NCBI GenBank assembly: GCA_017984035.1
Contig: JAGOAF010000039.1
Coordinates: 1-12,446, forward strand
Source: Flavobacterium sp.
GTDB lineage: Bacteria; Bacteroidota; Bacteroidia; Flavobacteriales; Flavobacteriaceae
Reading direction: 5' to 3'
DNA: 12,446 nt
Part shown: positions 7,056-12,446 of the stretch, piece by piece
How positions within the stretch are numbered: the stretch's first letter is position 1
How the letters are laid out: each line of letters starts with the position of its first letter
Notes under the pieces: model-generated
What the model was told of the DNA's origin: nothing
Database searches by the model: none
Seen by the model: the letters and a program-made list of their open reading frames with translations, nothing else
Program-made: the position numbers and the translations under genes

Positions 7056-8597
7056 TTATAAAGGTATATTGCCGTGTTTTCTTTTGGGTAATACACTTTC
7101 TTTGTGCTGCAACATACTAAATGCTTTAATTAATTTTTTTCGCGTTTCATGCGGAAAGATTACCTCGTCGACAAATCCTCTCTGAGCTGCAGTAAAAGGG
7201 TTGGCAAATAATTCAGCATATTCAGCTTCTTTTTCTAATAACTTAGCCGCTGGATCATCCGCTTCGCTAATTTCTTTCTTGAAAATAATTTCACTTGCCC
7301 CTTTTGCGCCCATTACTGCAATTTCGGCTGTTGGCCAAGCAAAATTCATATCAGCGCCAATATGTTTTGAATTCATTACATCATACGCACCACCATACGC
7401 TTTACGGGTAATTACAGTTACTCTTGGAACGGTAGCTTCACTTAATGCATATAAAAGTTTGGCACCGTGAACAATGATTCCATTCCACTCTTGATCTGTT
7501 CCCGGTAAAAAACCTGGCACATCAACTAATACCAATAAAGGAATATTAAAACAATCGCAAAAACGGGTAAATCTAGCGGCTTTAATTGAGGAATTCACAT
7601 CTAATACCCCTGCTAAAACCATCGGTTGGTTAGCAATAATTCCAACACTACGTCCGCCAATTCGTGAAAATCCTACAATAATATTCTCTGCGAAATTTTT
7701 GTGAATTTCAAAAAAAGAATCCTCATCAATAATACCCGAAATCACTTCGTGCATATCATACGGTTTGTTAGGATTGTCTGGAATTATAGTTTTTAGTTGC
7801 TCTCTTAATTCATCATTAAGTTCGTAGGGCAGATTTTTAGGTACTTCCTTATTACTCTGGGGTAAATAACTCAATAATCGTTTTACGTCCTCTAAACATT
7901 CTACATCATTAACAGAAGTACAATGTGCTACTCCTGATTTTGTCGAATGCGTACTTGCTCCACCTAATTCCTCTGATGTGACTGTTTCATTTGTAACCGT
8001 TTTAACCACATTTGGCCCCGTAACAAACATATAACTAGTATCTTCCACCATCATTGTAAAATCTGTCATTGCTGGCGAATAAACTGCTCCTCCTGCACAA
8101 GGCCCCATAATTGCTGAAATTTGAGGAATTACTCCCGAAGCCTGAACGTTTCTGAAAAAAATATCCGCATAACCTCCAAGAGAACGAACCCCTTCTTGAA
8201 TACGTGCACCTCCTGAATCGTTCAAACCAATCATTGGAGCACCAACCTTTAATGCCATATCCATTACTTTGCATATTTTCTCAGCATGGGTTTCTGATAA
8301 AGAACCACCAAAAACGGTAAAATCTTGTGCAAAAACATACACCAATCTACCATTTATATTTCCGTAACCAGTCACTACTCCATCTCCTAAATATACTTCA
8401 TTTTCAATACCAAAATCTGTAGTCCTATGGGTTACCAACATTCCAATTTCTTCAAACGTGCCTTCATCCATCAAATAATCAATACGCTCTCTAGCCGTAA
8501 GTTTTTTGTTAGCATGTTGTTTTGCGATTCTATTTATACCCCCACCTAAATGGGCTTCGGCGATTTTATCTTGTACAATTTTAATTTTTGATTCCAT
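7056..8597 (-). CDS. Acyl-CoA carboxylase carboxyltransferase (beta) subunit, propionyl-CoA type
   Basis: This subunit moves the carboxyl group from carboxybiotin to an acyl-CoA. It is 513 residues, the usual length of the PccB/AccD5/methylmalonyl-CoA carboxyltransferase 12S family, with fused N- and C-terminal crotonase-like halves. Visible markers are KLTARERI near residue 32, the first oxyanion-hole region GGARIQEGV and [12 protein letters not shown], and in the second half [12 protein letters not shown] and [11 protein letters not shown] followed by [16 protein letters not shown]406 in GGAYDVM is at the position where PccB- and AccD5-type enzymes carry an Asp linked to propionyl-CoA preference, so propionyl-CoA is the likely substrate and methylmalonyl-CoA the product. 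It is the last gene of the operon, 3 nt after the biotin carboxylase gene. A role as methylmalonyl-CoA decarboxylase subunit is less likely, since no membrane subunit is present. Confidence 0.93.
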   Translation of the reverse strand: MESKIKIVQDKIAEAHLGGGINRIAKQHANKKLTARERIDYLMDEGTFEEIGMLVTHRTTDFGIENEVYLGDGVVTGYGNINGRLVYVFAQDFTVFGGSLSETHAEKICKVMDMALKVGAPMIGLNDSGGARIQEGVRSLGGYADIFFRNVQASGVIPQISAIMGPCAGGAVYSPAMTDFTMMVEDTSYMFVTGPNVVKTVTNETVTSEELGGASTHSTKSGVAHCTSVNDVECLEDVKRLLSYLPQSNKEVPKNLPYELNDELREQLKTIIPDNPNKPYDMHEVISGIIDEDSFFEIHKNFAENIIVGFSRIGGRSVGIIANQPMVLAGVLDVNSSIKAARFTRFCDCFNIPLLVLVDVPGFLPGTDQEWNGIIVHGAKLLYALSEATVPRVTVITRKAYGGAYDVMNSKHIGADMNFAWPTAEIAVMGAKGASEIIFKKEISEADDPAAKLLEKEAEYAELFANPFTAAQRGFVDEVIFPHETRKKLIKAFSMLQHKESVLPKRKHGNIPL

Positions 8598-8600
8598 ATT

Positions 8601-10043
8601 TTATTGAATTGGTAAGCGTACGATTTTTTGATCTTCAAAATACTGTTGCAACGCTACCCTAGCAGCGATTTGAGCTTCTTTTTCAGTTTGACTTTTAAGT
8701 TTTTCTACACTGTAATATTTTTTAACAAAATGCGTATCAAAATGTCCTGAACGGAATGCTTCATGCTCAAAAACAAATTTTCCAAAAGGCAAGGTAGTTG
8801 AAACACCTTCTACCTTATAATTATCAATAGCCTGAATCATCGTTTGAATTGCTTCTTCACGCGTTGCTCCATAAGTAATTAATTTAGACAACATGGGATC
8901 GTAATAAATTGGAATGTCCATTCCTTGTTCAAAACCATTATCAACACGAACTCCTTCTCCAACAGGCAACTGATATACATTCAAATGACCCACACTTGGC
9001 AAGAAATCATTTAATGGATCTTCAGCATATACGCGCAATTCAACAGCGTGCCCTTTGATTTTCAAATCCTCTTGTTGAAGTGCTAAAACTTCACCTCTAG
9101 CTACTCGAATTTGCAATTCCACTAAATCAGTTCCTGTTATAATTTCGGTCACAGGATGTTCTACTTGCAAACGGGTATTCATTTCTAGGAAATAGAAATT
9201 ATTATTTTCATCCAATAAAAACTCAACGGTTCCTGCTCCTAAATAATCACAGGATTTAGCCACTAAAACTGCTGCCTCTCCCATTTGCTTGCGCAACTCT
9301 GGAGTCAATACTGACGAAGGCGCTTCTTCAATTACTTTCTGATGGCGTCTTTGAACACTACACTCTCTTTCAAAAAGATAGAGAATATTCCCATGACTAT
9401 CCGCCATTACTTGAATTTCGATATGACGTGGGGATGCTACATATTTTTCAATAAAAACAGATCCGTCACCAAATGCTGAAATAGCCTCACTAATCGCTCT
9501 GTCCATTTGCGACTCGAAATCTGCCTCTTTTTCTACTACACGCATTCCTTTTCCACCGCCACCTGCAGAAGCCTTAATCAAAATTGGAAAACCAATTGCT
9601 GTAGCCACTTCTTTTGCTTTTTCAACATCGGTAATCGCTTCATCATACCCGGGTACCATCGGGATATTATATTGTTTTACAGCCTCTTTAGCCGCTAACT
9701 TACTTCCCATTATTTTAATGGCTTTGGATTTTGGTCCAATAAAAATAATGTTGTTTCTTTCAGCTTCTTCAGCAAAATCAGCATTTTCACTCAAAAAACC
9801 ATAGCCTGGATGGATCGCATCAGCATTCAATGCCTTAGCAACCTCAATGATCTTACTTCCTAATAAATAGGATTGATTCGATGGTGCTTCTCCGATACAA
9901 ACTGCTTCATCCGCAAATTTTACATGAGGAGCATTTCTATCAATTGTAGAATACACCGCAACTGTTTTAATTCCCATTTTTCGAGCAGTTTTCATTACTC
10001 GAATGGCTATTTCACCTCTATTCGCTACTACAATTTTCTTCAT
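8601..10043 (-). CDS. accC: Biotin carboxylase subunit of acyl-CoA carboxylase
   Basis: This subunit carboxylates biotin on the carrier protein using ATP and bicarbonate. It is 480 residues, slightly longer than E. coli AccC (about 450), with a C-terminal extension of Lys/Gln-rich helix. The N-terminal fold starts KKIVVANRGEIAIRV. The ATP-grasp glycine loop KASAGGGGKGM lies near residues 158-168, followed by RHIEIQV, ERECSVQRRHQK and EMNTRLQVEHPVTE. The last contains E287, N289 and R291, equivalent to the metal-binding and catalytic residues of E. coli AccC. It lies between the carrier and carboxyltransferase genes with 3-nt gaps on both sides, so the three are one transcript and probably one complex. 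The symbol reflects family; because the operon encodes a propionyl-type carboxylase, 'pccA-like' would be equally apt, and a separate fatty-acid synthesis accC may exist elsewhere. Confidence 0.94.
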   Translation of the reverse strand: MKKIVVANRGEIAIRVMKTARKMGIKTVAVYSTIDRNAPHVKFADEAVCIGEAPSNQSYLLGSKIIEVAKALNADAIHPGYGFLSENADFAEEAERNNIIFIGPKSKAIKIMGSKLAAKEAVKQYNIPMVPGYDEAITDVEKAKEVATAIGFPILIKASAGGGGKGMRVVEKEADFESQMDRAISEAISAFGDGSVFIEKYVASPRHIEIQVMADSHGNILYLFERECSVQRRHQKVIEEAPSSVLTPELRKQMGEAAVLVAKSCDYLGAGTVEFLLDENNNFYFLEMNTRLQVEHPVTEIITGTDLVELQIRVARGEVLALQQEDLKIKGHAVELRVYAEDPLNDFLPSVGHLNVYQLPVGEGVRVDNGFEQGMDIPIYYDPMLSKLITYGATREEAIQTMIQAIDNYKVEGVSTTLPFGKFVFEHEAFRSGHFDTHFVKKYYSVEKLKSQTEKEAQIAARVALQQYFEDQKIVRLPIQ

Positions 10044-10046
10044 CTC

Positions 10047-10532
10047 TTATTCGAATTCGATTAATAATTGTCCTTTATCAACTGCATCTCCAACCACTAC
10101 GGAAATAGTTTTAATCACACCATCACGAGGCGATAAAAAACTGTTTTCCATTTTCATCGCGCCAAGAATAATTAGACTGTCATTTTCTTTAACTTCTTGT
10201 CCAACCACGACGCTAATTTCAAGGATCAATCCTGGCATGGGTGCTTTGATAGCATTAACTTGTTTAGCTAATCCAGATTCAAAACCCATTTCTTTAATTA
10301 GAATATCCAAAGAATTTGAAATAGCAACGCTATAACTATTCCCATTGACAACAACAGTATACTTTTTTTGATTAAAATCAGCCTCAGTAATTGAAGCTTT
10401 ATAAGCCGAATTATCATGTAAAATGTGAAATTCATTCGATCCCACACTAACTACATCTAATTGCAAAACACTATTGGAATCCATATCAAAATGGTAAGTG
10501 TCATTTACATTTACTTTATAACCAATACTCAT
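10047..10532 (-). CDS. Biotin carboxyl carrier protein subunit of acyl-CoA carboxylase
   Basis: This 161-residue protein has a C-terminal biotinyl domain (about residues 93-161) beginning IKAPMPGLI, with the biotin-accepting lysine K127 in GAMKMEN, 34 residues from the C-terminus as is usual. The N-terminal 90 residues are mostly beta-strand and likely form the linker/BT-type region that binds the carboxylase subunits. Position -3 relative to the lysine... that is G124 within GAMKM, where Glu is most common (EAMKM), is a mild departure. It is the first gene of the operon, with a candidate promoter and a perfect palindrome just upstream. The next gene starts 3 nt after its stop. It carries carboxybiotin between the carboxylase and the carboxyltransferase. 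Confidence 0.92.
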   Translation of the reverse strand: MSIGYKVNVNDTYHFDMDSNSVLQLDVVSVGSNEFHILHDNSAYKASITEADFNQKKYTVVVNGNSYSVAISNSLDILIKEMGFESGLAKQVNAIKAPMPGLILEISVVVGQEVKENDSLIILGAMKMENSFLSPRDGVIKTISVVVGDAVDKGQLLIEFE

Positions 10533-10553
10533 AGGTATATTATTTATTGACTG

Positions 10554-10561
10554 TAAATGTA
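10554..10561 (-). promoter_or_regulatory. Candidate -7 element of the carboxylase operon
   Basis: On the minus strand TACATTTA (10561-10554) is one mismatch from TAnnTTTG and lies 21 nt before the carrier-protein ATG. No TTG is present 17-23 nt upstream; that space is taken by the inverted repeat at 10564-10592. A promoter with a poor -33 element is compatible with activator dependence or with control at the palindrome. Confidence 0.35.
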
Positions 10562-10563
10562 TC

Positions 10564-10592
10564 TATTTATCTAAATTTTATTTAGATAAATA
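10564..10592. promoter_or_regulatory. Perfect 12-bp inverted repeat, probable operator
   Basis: TATTTATCTAAA (10564-10575) is repeated exactly in inverse as TTTAGATAAATA (10581-10592) around a 5-nt spacer. It lies 31-60 nt upstream of the carrier-protein start, overlapping where the -33 element of that operon would be. Neither strand has a T run following it, so it is not a typical terminator for the radical SAM gene that ends at 10642. The best reading is the binding site of a dimeric regulator of the carboxylase operon. The regulator is not in this window. Confidence 0.6.
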
Positions 10593-10641
10593 CGTATATC
10601 TTTGCTAAATTAATATACTTTTAAAGAAAAAGATAAAAATA

Positions 10642-12446
10642 CTACAAATTAAGCAGGCCAAATTCCTTTAATGTAGTGATCGGTTTTGAAAACCAAAATA
10701 ATTCAAAGTCTTCCAATTCGTTTTCAAAATCAGCTTTTAGTTCTTGAAATGTGGTAGTTTTTAAATTGGATACCGAAATTATTGGTAGCATTCTAACAAG
10801 CCATTCTCCTTCTTTTCGATTGGTTTGTATGATAACCGTTTCTTTTTTATCATGAAATGTTAATTGCATCATTTCCCAACTACTTCCTTTTTTTGTTTTT
10901 GTAAAACTGCTTATTGTAGGTTCACCGCCCAGCCAAATGACTTTCGCATTGGGTTTACTACTAAAGAGAGTCTCTTCTTCTAAGGCATTATATATAAAAT
11001 CTGGACGAATGATAGTTTTTGGAATCTTGAAATCGAACCATTCTTGCAAATCATAATCCATGCATATACCATGCATGAAATTATACAATGATTTTTTTAA
11101 TCCAAAACTAAATTGTTCGTGATCAATTCTTGTAGTATCTGTATAAGTAAGGTCGTTATTGGCAAAAGTCCCAATAGAATCGGAGTCTTTCACCACCCCA
11201 AATTTTTCTGGATACATTCCTATTGGACTATGTGCGGTCATAGCAAATTGGTGCCAAAATCCAGATTGCAAAACCCCTGCCTCAAACAATTGGCGCACCA
11301 TTTCCAAACTATCGACCGTTTCTTGTATTGTTTGTGTGGGATAACCATACATCAAATAGGCATGCACCATTACTCCTGCAGCTGTGAAATTGCGAGTTAC
11401 TTTGGCCACTTGTTCTACCGTAACACCCTTTTCAATCAATTGCAACAATCGATCAGAAGCCACTTCAAGCCCTCCTGAAACCGCAATACAACCTGAAGCT
11501 TTTAGCAACAAACACAAATCCCTGGTAAAACTTTTCTCAAAACGAATATTAGTCCACCAAGTCACCGCTAATTTTCGGCGCAGAATTTCCAAAGCCAACT
11601 CCCTCATTAAGGCCGGAGGTGCAGCTTCGTCTACAAAATGAAAACCTGTCTCACCTGTTTGAGCAATCATCTCTTCCATCCTATCACACAAAATTCCTGC
11701 AGCAATCGGTTCGTATATTTTAATATAATCTAATGATATATCACAAAAAGTACATTTCCCCCAATAACAACCGTGCGCCATAGTGAGTTTATTCCAACGA
11801 CCGTCGCTCCACATGCGATGCATCGGATTGACAATTTCAATTACTGAAATGTATTGATCTAAAAGTAAATCTGAATAATCCGGCGTTCCTACTTGAGCTT
11901 GTTTGTAATCCAGTCGTGCAGAATTGTTTTTATATACCACTTTGCCATTTTCCAACAAAAAAGTGCGCTTGAATTCAGTATTTTCTCCCGACTCGATATT
12001 TTTAATAATCAATTCAAGCGGCAATTCGCCGTCATCCAAACTAATGAAATCGAAAAACTCAAAAACTCGTTCGTCTGAAAGAGAACGCAATTCGGTATTA
12101 GCAAATCCACCGCCCATCAATATCTTGATTTCAGGATAGTGTTGTTTTACCCATTGCGCTGAGCGAAAAGCAGCATATAAATTCCCAGGAAAAGGCACTG
12201 AGATTAAAAAAACAGAAGGTTGGATGGTTTCAAATTTAACTTTCAATATCGAAAGCAAAATAGTATCAATATACGTAGGTTCTTGTTGTAATGCTTGGTA
12301 CAATTCATCGAACGAATTAGCAGATCGACCTAAACGTTCAGCATAGCGACTAAATCCAAAATTAGGATCTATACATTCTACAATATAATCTGAAATATCT
12401 TCAAGATACAAGGTCGCTAAATGTTTGGCTTTGTCTTGGGTTCCCA
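10642..12446 (-). CDS. B12-binding-type radical SAM protein, 5' end beyond window
   Basis: The frame is open through the right edge, so the true start lies outside and 600 complete codons are visible. An apparent start at 12411 is an internal TTG (Leu). The N-terminal part (SVPFPGNLYAAF..., then ILMGGGFANTE and DFISLDDGELPLE) is a Rossmann-like B12-binding domain of the type fused to radical SAM enzymes; I see no DxHxxG cobalamin motif in the visible part. The radical SAM core follows, with its cysteines coded at 11743-11769 in GCYWGKCTFCD, then GGLEVASDRLL and MVHAYLMYGYPTQT. The cysteine spacing is CX4CX2C rather than the usual CX3CX2C. The C-terminal region of about 180 residues is not recognised. 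Family members methylate or rearrange varied substrates; the reaction here is unknown. It ends 109 bp before the carboxylase operon. Confidence 0.85.
   Translation of the reverse strand, partial: GTQDKAKHLATLYLEDISDYIVECIDPNFGFSRYAERLGRSANSFDELYQALQQEPTYIDTILLSILKVKFETIQPSVFLISVPFPGNLYAAFRSAQWVKQHYPEIKILMGGGFANTELRSLSDERVFEFFDFISLDDGELPLELIIKNIESGENTEFKRTFLLENGKVVYKNNSARLDYKQAQVGTPDYSDLLLDQYISVIEIVNPMHRMWSDGRWNKLTMAHGCYWGKCTFCDISLDYIKIYEPIAAGILCDRMEEMIAQTGETGFHFVDEAAPPALMRELALEILRRKLAVTWWTNIRFEKSFTRDLCLLLKASGCIAVSGGLEVASDRLLQLIEKGVTVEQVAKVTRNFTAAGVMVHAYLMYGYPTQTIQETVDSLEMVRQLFEAGVLQSGFWHQFAMTAHSPIGMYPEKFGVVKDSDSIGTFANNDLTYTDTTRIDHEQFSFGLKKSLYNFMHGICMDYDLQEWFDFKIPKTIIRPDFIYNALEEETLFSSKPNAKVIWLGGEPTISSFTKTKKGSSWEMMQLTFHDKKETVIIQTNRKEGEWLVRMLPIISVSNLKTTTFQELKADFENELEDFELFWFSKPITTLKEFGLLNL

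Noticed and set aside
7201..7470. 89-codon plus-strand ORF rich in Ala/Ser
   Set aside because: It is antisense to the conserved C-terminal half of the carboxyltransferase subunit, whose motifs explain the sequence fully.
10003..10335. 110-codon plus-strand ORF antisense to the biotin carrier gene
   Set aside because: The minus strand codes a confident biotinyl domain with GAMKMEN. The plus reading resembles no family and has no promoter or start context.
10564..10592. Palindrome as a terminator for the radical SAM gene
   Set aside because: The stem is almost wholly A/U and has no U-run after it on the minus strand, unlike the other terminators in the window. It also begins about 50 nt past the stop codon, next to a gene start.
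12409..12411. TTG as the start codon of the radical SAM gene
   Set aside because: The frame continues open upstream to the edge of the window with plausible protein sequence (TQDKAKHLA before it), so the TTG is an internal leucine and the gene is cut by the window edge.

Overview
The window looks like chromosomal DNA of a Bacteroidota bacterium, most likely Flavobacterium or a close relative. The evidence is the low GC content, the near absence of Shine-Dalgarno sites, A-rich leaders, several promoter-like sites of the Bacteroidetes type (TTG, 17-23 nt, TAnnTTTG), and protein families typical of that group. These include a FadL-like barrel with the RFRAMSGAFGALGGDLSS start, Tyr/Asn-rich lipoproteins and a BBP2-type porin. 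I see no mobile element, CRISPR array, tRNA or rRNA.

Left half, plus strand (1-5527). A Tyr/Asn-rich lipoprotein of unknown function (115-1074) is followed by a FadL/OmpP1-like outer-membrane barrel (1132-2634), and that pair ends at a strong hairpin-plus-T-run terminator. Next comes a compact intergenic element that looks like a structured RNA (about 2693-2765), then a well-formed promoter and rimO, the ribosomal protein S12 methylthiotransferase (2845-4158). A small exported Gly/Tyr-rich protein with a CpxP/Spy-like helical part (4212-4709) and an AmiD-like lipoprotein amidase (4724-5527) follow as a two-gene unit. A bidirectional terminator then separates them from the converging minus-strand genes.

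Right half, minus strand (12446-5605). A 5'-truncated B12-binding-type radical SAM protein (10642 to beyond the right edge) has an unusual CX4CX2C cluster motif. It precedes a tight three-gene acyl-CoA carboxylase operon: biotin carrier, biotin carboxylase and carboxyltransferase, with 3-nt gaps. The operon is most likely a propionyl-CoA carboxylase making methylmalonyl-CoA. It starts just after a perfect 12-bp inverted repeat, a probable operator, and ends at a clear terminator. After a 461-bp AT-rich leader with a good promoter comes a BBP2/OmpL-like porin (5605-6594).

Four of the nine complete genes encode envelope proteins on the plus strand and one on the minus strand; the remainder are translation modification, acyl-CoA metabolism and one uncharacterised radical SAM enzyme. 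Gene content is ordinary for the group. The best leads are non-coding (the 2693-2765 element and the 10564-10592 palindrome) together with the radical SAM cluster motif.
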